Positions 11,914 to 23,230 of a DNA stretch of 64,000 nt are shown in pieces. The DNA is from Aedes albopictus (lineage: Eukaryota; Arthropoda; Insecta; Diptera; Culicidae): the NCBI RefSeq assembly GCF_035046485.1, contig NC_085136.1, positions 79,749,734-79,813,733 of the forward strand, in the 5' to 3' direction. Made by a program: the position numbers and the translations under genes. The stretch's first letter is position 1. Each line of letters opens with the position of its first letter. Below the pieces are notes generated by a model. That model had not been told where the DNA came from. It searched no databases and worked only from the letters and a program-made list of their open reading frames with translations.

Positions 11914-13612
11914 GGTTTAACAAGAAACTTAGGGACCATCCATTAAGTACGTAACTCAAAAATTGAGAATTTCATGAATTTAACCAGCATTTGAGATTCG
12001 TCTATATGTATAAATCGATAAATCAAACGATATCTTTCTCAGGATCCAACAAGAATCCGACAGTTTTATTATCAGAAAATGCCTAAAAGTCTTTCTTTTA
12101 GAACCAATCACATCAAACACATCAAACGAAGTTTGTATCATCCAATTTCGAATACACGTGCCTTTCACAAACGTTTTTAGACCGAGATTCCATCCGTCAA
12201 GGTCAACCCCCTGCTCGGAGAGTTCCGTCGCGTGGAAAATACAAATTCAGCGGTGCGTTGCGTCGCGTTTCAAATCTCCGAGTCGAAACCTGAATTAGGT
12301 CTCAACTAATAAAAAAAAACACCCATCAACGACGACGGCAACCAACCCCGCGATAGGTTTCGGTGATTGGCCATAAAATAGCAATAGGTTTTGCAGTAGA
12401 AACACCATTAGTCAACCTGTGCTGCCGGACACCGGCAGATGAAAGCAATCAAAAGAGTTGAGCTAAGTCTGTGTTCATGGCTTTCCCTACGGACGACGAC
12501 GACGCGTTCCAATGGAAACGAATCAACGGCGAGACAAGCTCTGATGTGATCTAATACAACTGCCTCCACCCTTGGTCAAGCAACAACGAACCTCCGATTT
12601 GGTTGGGAAACAACATCGACTAGCTATATACCTACCAACTAACTTGAAAGGTTATATAGCAGCCCCAAACGCTACGAAACCATTGTTCCAAGCGGAGCGA
12701 ACGAAAGGTCACCTAATGCGGCTTCATGGCGACATCACCACCACACACCGAAGAGAACTGATCGCAGCCTTTCAAAAGCATTTCCTCCCAAACACCCGAA
12801 AAGTGTCATCTGGCTGGGGTTTGTCAAACAATCACAATTAAAACATTGTTAGTTAGTTGATCTTCATTTTTGCCCCCTCGTTTCGTTCGTCGTCATCGCA
12901 CCCCGTGTAGATCGTAGATCGCCTCATTGTCACGGTTAGTTGACTCGGCGCAAACATGTGCTTTCAATTACGCTAAGCTTACATTTTTATGAATGGCGGT
13001 TATTTGCCAGACTGGGGGGTACTTGCGGCGGGAAAGAGCGGTAATGTGTGAAATTACCGTGGTTAAAAGTGCAAACGATCCACCGCAAGTAGTTAGGCGC
13101 CGCGCCGTAAATATGGGGAAGTGATTTTCTGGTTAGGCAGTTAGCAGACAGCCGAAAGATCGATCGATCGTGACCTTGACTCTCGTGCTGCGCAGGTGGT
13201 TCCGAGTATGGAGAAAGCAGGTTTGGGATTTGGCCCATCTGAAAGTCTCTTTCCACTTTCGAGTTGACCTACATTTTTCGTTTGGGGTCCACCACTTTTC
13301 GGACGATGGAGTTTAGCGAAGCTCTGTGGTGGTAGTGTTAGTCGAATGCGCGGTTGCATAACGGAACTGGTTCGTGTGATTAGTTTTTTAGTCATAGCTA
13401 AGATGTAGATTTGAAGGTCGCGTGCCAGGTTTTTCAAACGAGTGAAGGCATGAGGGTTTGGGTTTGGTCTCACGTTCGAATATTTTATCATTATTGGTGA
13501 TTGTTTAGATATAGTTGTGGCTGTACATAGACTCAAACAGTTGATATTTTGTTGTTGACCATCACCAAGTATTAGGTTTTCCGAAGTCACGTTTTCCATA
13601 ACAATTCTGAAC
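11914..13612. other. Unique non-coding DNA between minisatellite arrays
   Basis: After a short minisatellite remnant the sequence becomes non-repetitive, with CG-containing motifs and a pur/pyr run of GAC triplets near 12490. I find no domain, splice-bounded exon or RNA gene. The open frames here, up to 157 residues at 13141-13614 on the minus strand, have no recognisable composition or motif. It could be intronic sequence of the P450 gene further right. Confidence 0.5.
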
Positions 13613-14399
13613 AATCCAGATGAACCCTAAACAAGATGCTGGTCGAATGCTGAACAGCATTCTGGTCGAATCCTGGCCAGCATTCTGGTCGAATCCTGAA
13701 CAGGATTCTAATCGAATCCTGAACAGGATTCTGCTCGAATCCTAAAAAGGATTCTGCTCGAATCCTGAACAGGGTTTTAGTCGAATCCAAAAAGGATTCT
13801 GATCGAATCCTGAACAGGATTTTGTTAAAATCCTGAACAGGATTCTGGTCAAATCCAGAGTAGGATTCTGGTCAAATCCTGAGTAGGATTCTGGTCGAAT
13901 CCTGAGCAGGATTCTGGTCGAATCCTGAACAGGATTCTAATCGAATCCTGAACAGGATTCTGCTCGAATCCTGAACAGGATTCTGCTCGAATCCTGAACA
14001 GGATTCTGCTCGAATCCTGAACAGGATTCTGCTCGAATCCTAAAAAGGATTCTGCTCGAATCCTGAACAGGGTTTTAGTCGAATCCTAAAAAGGATTCTG
14101 ATCGAATCCTGAACAGGATTTTGTTAAAATCCTGAACAGGATTCTGGTCAAACCCAGAGTAGGATTCTGGTCAAATCCTGAGTAGGATTCTGGTCGAATC
14201 CTGAGCAGGATTCTGGTCGAATCCTGAGCAGGATTCTGGTTGAATTCAGAGCAGGATTTTTTCAATTTCTGAGCAGGATTCTGGCCGAATCCTGAACAAG
14301 ATTGTGGTCGAATCTTGAACAGATACCTAGTCAAATCCTGAACAGGATTTGGTCGAGTCGTGAACAACAATTTAGTCGAATACTGAACAGCAGGATTCT

Positions 14400-14460
14400 G
14401 GTCGAATGCTGATCAGAAGGGTTCTAGTTGATTTTTGATCAGAAGTTTGGTCGAATTCTG
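14400..14460 (-). repeat. 61-bp marker variant, copy 1
   Basis: A distinctive variant block in the reverse array contains GAAGGGTTCTAGTTGATTTT and TGATCAGAAGTTTGG, which occur in no ordinary unit. The same 61 bases recur at 15001-15061, offset 601, and inverted at 16457-16517. Confidence 0.93.
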
Positions 14461-15000
14461 AGCAGGATTCTGGTCGAATCCTGAGCAGGATGCTGGTCGA
14501 ATCCTGAACAGGATTCTGGTCGAATCCTGAACAGGATTCTGGTCGAATCCTGAACAGGATTCTGGTCGAATCCTGAACAGGATTCTGGTCGAATCCTGAA
14601 CAGCATTCTGGTCGAATCCTGAACAGGATTCTGGTCGAATCCTGAACAGGATTCTGGTCGAATCCTGAACAGGATTCTGGTCGAATCCTGAACAGGATTC
14701 TGGTCGAATCCTGAACAGGATTCTGGTCGAATCCTGAACAGGATTCTGGTCGAATCCTGAACAGGATTCTGGTCGAATCCTGAACAGGATTCTGGTCGAA
14801 TCCTGAACAGGATTCTGGTCGAATCCTGAACAGAATTCTGGTCGAATCTTGAACAGCATTCTGGTCGAATCCTGAACAGGATTCTGGTCGAATCCTGAAC
14901 AGGATTCTGGTCGAATCCTGAACAGGATTCTGGTCGAATCCTGAACAGGATTCTGGTCGAATCCTGAACAGGATTCTGGTCGAATCCTGAACAGGATTCT

Positions 15001-15061
15001 GGTCGAATGCTGATCAGAAGGGTTCTAGTTGATTTTTGATCAGAAGTTTGGTCGAATTCTG
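15001..15061 (-). repeat. 61-bp marker variant, copy 2
   Basis: Identical to 14400-14460. The repetition at 601 bases shows a higher-order duplication of about 26 units inside the reverse array. Confidence 0.93.
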
Positions 15062-15205
15062 AGCAGGATTCTGGTCGAATCCTGAGCAGGATTCTGGTCG
15101 AATCCTGAACAGGATTCTGGTCGAATCCTGAACAGGATTCTGGTCGAATCCTGAACAGGATTCTGGTCGAATCCTGAACAGGATTCTGGTCGAATCCTGA
15201 ACAGG

Positions 15206-17470
15206 AATCCTGCTCAGAAATCGAAAAAATCCTGCTCTGAATTCAACCAGAATCCTGCTCAGGATTCGACCAGAATCCTGCTCAGGATTCGACCAGAATC
15301 CTGCTCAGGATTCGACCAGAATCCTGTTCAGGATTCGACCAGAATCCTACTCAGGATTCAACCAGAATCCTACTCAGGATTCGATCAGAATCCTACTCAG
15401 GATTCGATCAGAATCCTACTCAGGATTCGATCAGAATCCTGCTTAGGATTCGACTAGAATCCTGTTCAGTATTCGACTAGAATCCTGTTCAGTATTCGAC
15501 TAGAATCCTGTTCAGGATTCGACTAGAATCCTGTTCAGGATTCGACTAGAATCCTGTTCAGGATTCGACTAGAATGCTGTTCAGGATTCGACTAGAATCC
15601 TGTTCAGGATTCGACTAGAATCCTGTTCAGGATTCGACTAGAATCCTGTTCAGGATTCGACTAGAATCCTGTTCAGAAATTCGACTAGAATCCTGTTCAG
15701 GATTCGACTAGAATCCTGTTCAGGATTCGAACAGAATCTAGTTCAGGATTCGACTAGAATCCTGTTCAGGATTCGACCAGAATCCTGTTCAGGATTCGAC
15801 CAGAATCCTGTTCAGGATTCGACCAGAATCCTGTTCAGGATTCGACCAGAATCCTGTTCAGGATTCGACCAGAATCCTGTTCAGGATTCGGCCAGAATCC
15901 TGTTCAGGATTCGGCTAGAATCCTGTTCAGGATTCGACCAGAATCCTGTTCAGGATTCGGCCAGAATCCTGTTCAGGATTCGACCAGAATCCTGTTCAGG
16001 ATTCGACCAGAATCCTGTTCAGGATTCGACCAGAATCCTGTTCAGGATTCGACCAGAATCCTGTTCAGGATTCGACCAGAATCCTGTTCAGGATTCGACC
16101 AGAATCCTGTTCAGGATTCGACCAGAATCCTGTTCAGGATTCGACCAGAATCCTGTTCAGGATTCGACCAGAATCCTGTTCAGGATTCGACCAGAATCCT
16201 GTTCAGGATTCGACCAGAATCCTGTTCAGGATTCGACCAGAATCCTGTTCAGGATTCGACCAGAATCCTGTTCAGGATTCGACCAGAATCCTGTTCAGGA
16301 TTCGACCAGAATCCTGTTCAGGATTCGACCAGAATCCTGTTCAGGATTCGACCAGAATCCTGTTCAGGATTCGACCAGAATCCTGTTCAGGATTCGACCA
16401 GAATCCTGTTCAGGATTCGACCAGAATCCTGTTCAGGATTCGACCAGAATCCTGCTCAGAATTCGACCAAACTTCTGATCAAAAATCAACTAGAACCCTT
16501 CTGATCAGCATTCGACCAGAATCCTGTTCAGGATTCGACCAGAATCCTGTTCAGGATTCGACCAGAATCCTGTTTAGGATTCGACCAGAATCCTGTTCAG
16601 GATTCGACCAGAATCCTGTTCAGGATTCGACCAGAATCCTGTTCAGGATTCGACCAGAATCCTGTTCAGGATTCGACCAGAATCCTGTTCAGGATTCGAC
16701 CAGAATGCTGTTCAAGATTCGACCAGAATGCTGTTCAGGATTCGACCAGAATCCTGTTCAGGATTCGACCAGAATCCTGTTCAGGATTCGACCAGAATCC
16801 TGTTGAGGATTCGATCAGAATCCGGTTCACGATTCGACCAGAATCCTTTTCAGGATTCGACCAGAATCCTGTTCAGGATTCAGCCAGAATCCTGTTTACG
16901 ATGTGACCAGAATGCTGTTGAGGATTCGACCAGAATCCGGTTCAGGATTCGACCAGAATCCTGTTCAGGATTCGACCAGAATCCTGTTCAGGATTCGACC
17001 AGAAACCAGTTCAAGATTCGACCAGAAACTGATTCAGGATTCGACCAAATTTCTGGTCAGTGGTCGACCAGAATGCTATTTAGGATTCGACCAGAGTTAT
17101 ACTCAGGATTCGGCTAGAATCCTATTCAGAATTCATCTCAATCCTGTTCAGGATTCAACCAGTATCATATTCAGGATTCGACCAGAATCCTGTTTACGGC
17201 TTGACCAGAAACCAGTTCAGGATTCGACCAGAATCCTGTTGAGGATTCGACCAGAATCCTGTTCAGGATTCGATCAGCATCCTGCACAGGATTCAACCAA
17301 AATGCTTTTAAGGATACGAACTGCATCCTTAGATTCAAGCAGAATCCTGTTCAGGATTTGACCGCAATGCTGCTCAGAATTCGACCAGATTGCTTTTCAG
17401 AATACGAACTGATTATTGTATAGATTCTAATCAGATTGCTGCTAAGGTTTCGATTAGAATTTTGTTCAGG
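15206..17470 (+). repeat. 23-bp minisatellite, forward-oriented array
   Basis: About 98 units of GAATCCTGTTCAGGATTC plus GACCA. Its first 70 bases are the reverse complement of about 14214-14283 with one mismatch seen, so orientation flips here by inverted duplication. A sub-block at 15440-15770 uses GACTA in place of GACCA. From about 15770 to 16450 the units are almost perfect. From 16800 rightwards they decay into unique DNA. Confidence 0.93.
16457..16517 (+). repeat. 61-bp marker variant, inverted copy 3
   Basis: Exact reverse complement of the markers at 14400-14460 and 15001-15061 by eye. It ties the two arrays to a common ancestral block. Confidence 0.93.
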
Positions 17471-18250
17471 ATTGACTTTTTTTTCTTAGAGAAACTTTTC
17501 GACAAAGAGTTTGTTTTTTCACCAAAATATTAAAGTAGTTTTAAATGAATATTATATCAAACATATTAGAGCAACTTCTGGCGGATTTCAAGAAGATTTT
17601 TTGTCATATTTAAGGCCGATGCAAATATTATTTTTCGTTTATCTCTAATACTTTTATCGTATACCAGGGAGATATAAAAATAAAAAGGAAATATTGTCTT
17701 ACTTGAAAACAAAATCTTACAACTATTTGAAAAATGTAGTTTGAAAATTTTCTAATTTAGGGGGATGTCACAAAAAAAAAAATAATGTTTGCATTCGCCA
17801 AACTCAAGTTTGGAGTATCCCCATTAAAAAATGTTTTTAAAGCCCATATTTCCACCAATTTGCGTCCAATTTTGAAAGTTAATAAAGGTTTTCCCTATTC
17901 CAATATTTTTCCATGATTTTTGCAGTAACATTTACAAAGAAAAATATGCGTGAAATTTCTCAAAATTTTTCAAAACATTTTAAAATAAGTATTGCTTTAA
18001 AAAACTTTACATTTCTAAAAAAAAGAGAGTTGGCTTATATTACTGGTGAAATATAAAAAACTCAAGTGATTTACTTAAAAAAACGATGAAGATTGTTTTG
18101 ATGCAATTCTCCAAAGATCCATGACATCTTTTACTAGTTACTAGTACATTTTAGAAAATTTTAACATACCGTTTTCATCACAAAGCACAAGGCAATAAAC
18201 AAAATGCCCATTGCGAAAAGAAATAATATGAATAAAAGACATAACTGAAA
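17471..18250. other. AT-rich non-coding DNA
   Basis: Low-GC sequence with A and T runs and no coding frame, terminal repeat or RNA gene that I can support. If the P450 exon to the right belongs to a live gene, this is the start of its first intron. Confidence 0.5.
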
Positions 18251-18430
18251 TATTTGGCATACCATTTGGCAATCCCATTTGAAACCGGCATCATCTCTCT
18301 CTTATCGGAATTTGGCAACCAATTAGCATTTTTGGATGTTGCCTATCTTAGGCTTTTACGTCAATACACGATTCGCGCGTTCAACCGTAACACAATTTCT
18401 CCCATCTCAGTATCCTCACCACCAACTCAC

Positions 18431-18653
18431 CATCATGATCCACGTTAATGTGAAGGCTGTTCCCCAACAGGGGCATACTAGCCGGTCCGGGAATCTTCTC
18501 GATCAGTTTCACCAGCCGAGCTCGCCGTTTGTTGTACACATAGATTGCACCGGCTATCATCGTCGCCAGAATAATGGTAATGGGAGAAAAGTAGCTCAGC
18601 ATTTTGGCCACTTTGGACAGCACGAAGCTGCTCTTCACCGTTGCCTCGATCAT
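18431..18653 (-). CDS. Cytochrome P450 (CYP4-like), first coding exon only
   Basis: Microsomal P450s of the CYP4 clan are haem monooxygenases anchored in the ER membrane that act on fatty acids, hormones or xenobiotics. The exon gives about 74 residues. A hydrophobic anchor lies near residues 19-42, then a basic stop-transfer stretch (NKRRARLVKLIEK), then the proline hinge IPGPASMPLLGNSL, then NVDHD. An in-frame stop 15 bases upstream makes 18653 the start Met. The exon ends in phase 1 at a good donor, G then GTGAGT (intron from 18430 leftwards), a position I recall as an intron site in insect CYP4C-like genes. No later exon, including the haem loop, appears to the left in this window. The intron is therefore over 18 kb or the gene is truncated. 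Confidence 0.75.
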
Positions 18654-19035
18654 GCTTCCGAGTTTTGATCACGATAGAACCCACGAAGATCCAACTGACA
18701 TTCGATAATAGTAAAATGCGCTATTATCACAGGCACGCTTCCGTTTCGCTTATCTGTTGACTTGTCCTCTTGGAATTGTTAATCTTCTTCCGGTTTCAGG
18801 CCACTTCAATTACACTGCCGCCGGTCAAGATTCACACATTCACTTAACAATAAATAATTTTGAATTTTCGACGCGCGGTACTCCGACGGCGTCTACCACA
18901 CGCGTAACAGATCTCAAAAAATGCGTCCAAAGTTCGATCGTTTCGATTGTTTTCGATGTCCAGGATCCTACGTCTTTCGCGCGAGCGCGGCCGAAAGCTA
19001 AAATCAGACTAGCCCTGTCCCGTGCTACAAACATA

Positions 19036-19043
19036 TATTTATA
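19036..19043 (-). promoter_or_regulatory. Candidate TATA box for the P450 exon
   Basis: TATAAATA on the minus strand lies 383 bases upstream of the P450 start codon. A transcript would begin about 25-30 bases closer to the gene, near 19010, giving a 5' UTR of about 350 bases. I did not find a convincing initiator sequence, so a TATA by chance remains possible. Confidence 0.4.
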
Positions 19044-19079
19044 ACTTTGGCCGCACCGAACGAAGAAACAATGTCGCAC

Positions 19080-19920
19080 TACTGCTCAGTAGTGTGACTG
19101 ATTAAGTTGCGTCCGTTTTTTCGACGTCGTCGTCGTCGTCATCCGCGTGCGCGAAACGAGATCTCGTTCGTCTCTGCCCCAAAACGTCCTACTGCGTACT
19201 GGACCGTGAAGGGCAGGGATTCTCAAATTCAGGTTTTTTTGCAGGCTCCATTCTAGGTATTTTGGTTCTAGTAAAGGATCGCTGCATCATCGTGTGTTAT
19301 TATCCCTCCAAATTGCTTGTAAGCGGATCCACCGAAAATTACACTATTTTGTAATTAAATTTCAGACTTTTTTTTAAATTTGGCTCAAAGTTTACATGTA
19401 CATTTTGCTTGCTCAAAACAGATCATTTGCATAATCGGTTAGTCATTTTGACTTCACCTTCAATGTTGAGAATGCATAAGTAAATTATTCTGGGAAATTT
19501 TCAATAAAATATTGAATATTTTTAAACGGTAGATCTAATTGATTTCGAGTCTTCGACTACGTCTTCATCAAATGTTGTAAAGACTGCAATTCTAAAACGA
19601 AACTGACAACAGTTATACATAATATAATCAATAACATCAGAACTAGCAGCAGTAATTTGGCAATATCATAGAAAAAAAATCCCTAATTAATCCACCTAGC
19701 GGTGATGGCGCCTTCCTCGTGCATTCGAAAACACATTTCAACAAAACTCAAGTAACATGTAGATGAATATCGCACTTTCATAAGTTAAACAAAAATCCAT
19801 TACATGGCACCAGAAATCATATCGTTTATGTAGCTTTGATGTTTGCGCCTATATGTCTTAAGGACATATATGAGCGAATCCAAATATGGCCGTCACAATG
19901 GCTGCCTTGCAAATACCAAA
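19080..19920. other. Non-coding DNA upstream of the P450 exon
   Basis: The first 120 bases are CG-rich with a CGTCGTCGTCGTC run near 19130, as in many insect promoters. The remainder is AT-rich and featureless to my reading. Confidence 0.45.
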
Positions 19921-20045
19921 AGCACGGATCTCGTCATCTAAACAACAAACAGAGCTGAAAAAGCAATGAGTAGCCTTGCTCACTCGTGATAAACATTAAG
20001 TAGCATTTTCGTTTTCGGACGTTTTGTGGATGACGAGATCGGTGC
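19921..20045. mobile_element. Small palindromic element
   Basis: AGCACGGATCTCGTCATC at the left edge is matched in reverse complement by GATGACGAGATCGGTGCT at the right edge, 125 bases in all. A miniature inverted-repeat element is the simplest reading, but I could not identify a target duplication. Confidence 0.5.
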
Positions 20046-20084
20046 TCTCAAAAATGCGAGTCAAAAATGCACCTGGAGGCTCTC

Positions 20085-21900
20085 CCATTTCACCATAACA
20101 AAAGGCCGCTATCTTGAACTTTGAGCCGCAATTTTGGATTTAAGTCCGTCATCTTGACTATTCTGGTCTTTATTCTTTGACTCCACATTTCTTCCCCATA
20201 CCAGATATACTCATATTGCATGGTTTTAGAGCCGAGAACTCCATTGAACAGCCACCATCTGGTCACCATTTTTTGGAGTCCACAATTCGTACCTATATCA
20301 AATAAACCCATATGACATGGATTTAGAGCTTAAAACGCCATTAAACAGCCACCATCTTGAATTTGGAGCCGTCAACTTGGTGTTTGGGCCACCATTTTGC
20401 ATATTGCAGTCGCCATTTTTGACTTCAGACATCTTCCCTATACCAAATATACCCATATTTCATGCAGTTAGGGTCTAAAACTGCTTTAAACAGCCACCGT
20501 CTTTTGGAGCCGCCATTTTTGATTTTAGATCGCCCTCTTGGAAATTGTAGTCGCCATTTTTGGACTCCGGATATCTTCGTTATACCAAATATACCCATTT
20601 TTCATAGTTTTAGGGCCTAAAACTCCATCAAACAGGCTCCATCTTGATTTGAAGCCGCCATTTTGAATTTTAGACCGCTATCTTGGATATTCAGGTTGTC
20701 ATTTTTGGACACCGGACATTTTCTCCATACAAAATATACCCTTCTTGCATGGTTTTAGGGCTTAAAACTCCGTTATACAGCCGCCATCTTGAATTTAGAG
20801 CCACCATTTTGTATTTTGGACCGCTATTTTGAATATTTAGGTTGCCATTTTTGGACTCCGGACACCTTCCCCATACAAATTATAACCATATTGCATGGTT
20901 TTAGAGTCAAAAACTCCACTTTACAACCACCATCTTGAATTTGGAGCCGCCATCTTGGATATTCAAGTCACCATTTTTGGACTCCGGACATCTTGCCCAT
21001 ACAAAATTTACTCTTATTGCATGGTTTTAGAGCCAAAAACTCCACTAAACAACCGCCATTTTGAATTTGGAGTCGCCATCCTGGATTTTAGACCGCTATA
21101 CCAAATGTACCCATTTTGCATGGTTTTAGGGTCTAAAACTCCTTTAAACAGCCTCCATCTTGAATTTGAAGCCGCCATCTTGAATTTTAGAACGCCATCT
21201 TGAATGTTCAGGTCGCCATTTTTGGACACCGGACATCTACCCCATACAAAATATACCCTTATTGCATGGTTTAGGGCCTAAAACTCCGTCTACAGTCGCC
21301 ATATTGAATTGGGAGCTGCCATCTTGAATTTTATATCACCATTTTGGATACTCAGATCGCCATTTATGGTCTCCAGACATCTTCCCCATACAAAATATAC
21401 CCATATTACATGGTTTTAGAGCCAAAAACTCCACTAAACAACCGCCATTTTGAATTTGGAGTCGCCATCCTGGATTTTAGACCGCTATACCAAATGTACC
21501 CATTTTGCATGGTTTTAGGGTCTAAAACTCCTTTAAACAGCCTCCATCTTGAATTTGAAGCCGCCATCTTGAATTTTAGAACGCCATCTTGAATGTTCAG
21601 GTCGCCATTATTGGACTCCAAACATCTTCCCCATACAAAATATACCCATAATGCATGGTTTAGGGCCCAAAACTCCATTAAACAGCCGCAATCTTGAATT
21701 TGGAGCCGCCATCTTGAATTTTAGACCACCATCTTGGATACTCAGATCGCCATTTATGGACTCCAGACATCTTCCCCATACAAAATATACCCATGTTACA
21801 TGGTTTTAGTGCTTAAAACTTCATTATACAGCCGCCATCTTGAATTTGGAGCCGCCATTTTGGATTTTAGACCGCCATCTTGAATTTTGGACCGACATCG
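20085..21900. repeat. Tandem array rich in GCCGCCATCTTG
   Basis: A unit of about 145 bases repeats about 13 times, each copy marked by CATGGTTTTAG then AAAACTCC. Within each unit the submotif GCCGCCATCTTGAAT recurs three or four times. The segments 21021-21227 and 21410-21616 look identical, offset 389 bases, so part of the array duplicated recently. The submotif's complement, CAAGATGGCGGC, matches the known YY1/Pleiohomeotic consensus. A role is not implied. Confidence 0.85.
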
Positions 21901-22365
21901 TAGAATTTTCTGTGTTAATATCCGCACAAAATTTGTCAACCATGCTGAAGGTTACAAAAATCGCCGCAGTTTGATGTGTCGCATGATGGGGCTTGGTCGG
22001 GAACTTGGTTCAGTTTTATATGTGGCCAGTTCTACCGGTGCTGGTCCGGATCACTCAAATGACCATAACTCCGGAACGCCTTGACCGATCCGGACCATTT
22101 TTAATAATAAACAATGCGGTAAAATTCCAGTTCGATTCGAGCTATAATCCGAAAAATCGGCCAATGGGAAGTGCCTTAAAAGTGAGTGACCTTTTTGTAC
22201 ACAGACATACATACACACATACACACATACAGACATCATCTCAATTCGTCGAACTGAGTTGATTGGTATATGTAAATTGACCCTCCAGGCCTTCTATCGA
22301 AAATTCGTTTTTTGAGTGATCATATAGCCTTTCAGTACACTTTGGTGTACGAGAAAGGCAAAACA
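21900..22365. repeat. Interspersed repeat, unclassified
   Basis: The block includes an ACATACATACACACATAC microsatellite (about 22201-22232), CATCTCAATTCGTCGAACTG, and an end reading TGTACGAGAAAGGCAAAA. I recall this combination as a common mosquito repeat, but from memory alone. It has no coding capacity. Confidence 0.45.
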
Positions 22366-22605
22366 AGTTTAACATAAAATCTTTAATTTTCAAAAATTTG
22401 CACTTTCAGCACAACATATTCTCAACATAGGTCATCATATTGATTCTAGAAAAGTTTATATTCAGGACAAGTGAAATAGAACGAATTGGAGATTTGTAAG
22501 TAATACAAATATAACTCCTTAGATGCATTTTTTCAAACTTTAGCATATATAAGAGAAGACACACAGTACGAAGAGAAAACAGAAAGGTAAAATAAATCAC
22601 AACAA

Positions 22606-22822
22606 GGGGTCTCCAGTTAGCCTAGTGGTTAAGGCTATGGATCGCCAATCCGGGGCATAGTGTATCATTGTACTTGCCACACAATGTACAATTTCATGCA
22701 AATGGCAGGCAAAGAAAGCCCTTCAATTAATAACTGTGGAAGTGCTCAAAGAACACTAAGTTAAAGAGAGGCAGGCCAAGTTCCAATGCGAACGTCGGGC
22801 CATGAAGAAGAAGAAGAAGAAG
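22606..22822 (+). mobile_element. Feilai-like SINE with target duplication
   Basis: tRNA-derived retroposon about 217 bases long. Box A-like TAGCCTAGTGGTTAAGG lies near its 5' end, then a tRNA-unrelated body containing TTAATAACTGTGGAAGTGC, then a (GAA)n tail. The perfect 12-bp duplication AAATCACAACAA flanks it (22594-22605 and 22823-22834). The box B region is degraded. SINEs use the machinery of a partner LINE, and the tail differs from that of the second SINE at 29226-29527. Confidence 0.88.
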
Positions 22823-22839
22823 AAATCACAACAACTAAC

Positions 22840-23230
22840 ATTGTAGTGGTACAACTCTAATGTTGCAAAACTTGACCAACTCGTTTTGACCGTCATCGTT
22901 GTTTGTCACAGCAGTCGCACGTTTGGACCAAAAACGTCCCCCCTCCCTCAAACCGCCACATTTCGTTTTTTTCGAAATTGGAAGAAAAGAAAAAAACGAA
23001 TCAAACACCCAAAAACCCCACGCCGCTGTTCTCATCAAACGTTGTTGTTGGATGCCGTTCGTTACGCCAAAGATTTGCGTTCCTATGTGCTTGCCTTGCC
23101 ACAAGGCTTGCTATCTACAGCCACAAGCGACGAACCCCTTTTGTCGCAGCTTGCAACAGTCAGCCAGCAGCAGAAGGTAGCAGACCGGTAAATAAACAAC
23201 GATGACGCTGAAATGGTAGAGGTTGCTGCT
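22840..23230. other. Unique non-coding DNA
   Basis: Mixed-composition sequence with overlapping open frames of about 90-100 residues in three phases (22886-23205). None shows a known domain, and the overlap argues against coding. It may be a promoter or UTR, but I have no direct support. Confidence 0.4.

Larger units (their letters stand above)
13613..15205 (-). repeat. 23-bp minisatellite, reverse-oriented array
   Basis: About 69 units read TGGTC then GAATCCTGAACAGGATTC, the reverse complement of the blocks on either side. The left edge is diverged and the middle (14500-15000) is nearly uniform. Blocks at about 13852-13905 and 14151-14204 share an unusual AGAGTAGG variant at a distance of 299 bases, exactly 13 units. 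Minus-strand frames of 94 and 148 residues exist only because the forward unit has no stop in any frame. Confidence 0.93.

Noticed and set aside
13141..13614. 157-residue minus-strand frame
   Set aside because: No recognisable motif, no homologous partner in the window, and it runs to the edge of the minisatellite.
14086..17361. Long open frames in the 23-bp array with repeats of RPESCSGFDQNP
   Set aside because: The unit has no stop in any forward frame and 23 is not divisible by three, so all frames give the same 23-residue period. No start context, domain or codon bias.
13613..17470. CRISPR-like array
   Set aside because: Units abut with no unique spacers, and the sequence is eukaryotic.
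18478..18684. Alternative frames over the P450 exon
   Set aside because: Overlapping frames on both strands lack the anchor and hinge motifs and are shadows of the exon.
22886..23205. Three overlapping frames of about 100 residues
   Set aside because: Open in three phases at once with no domain; this reflects low stop density.
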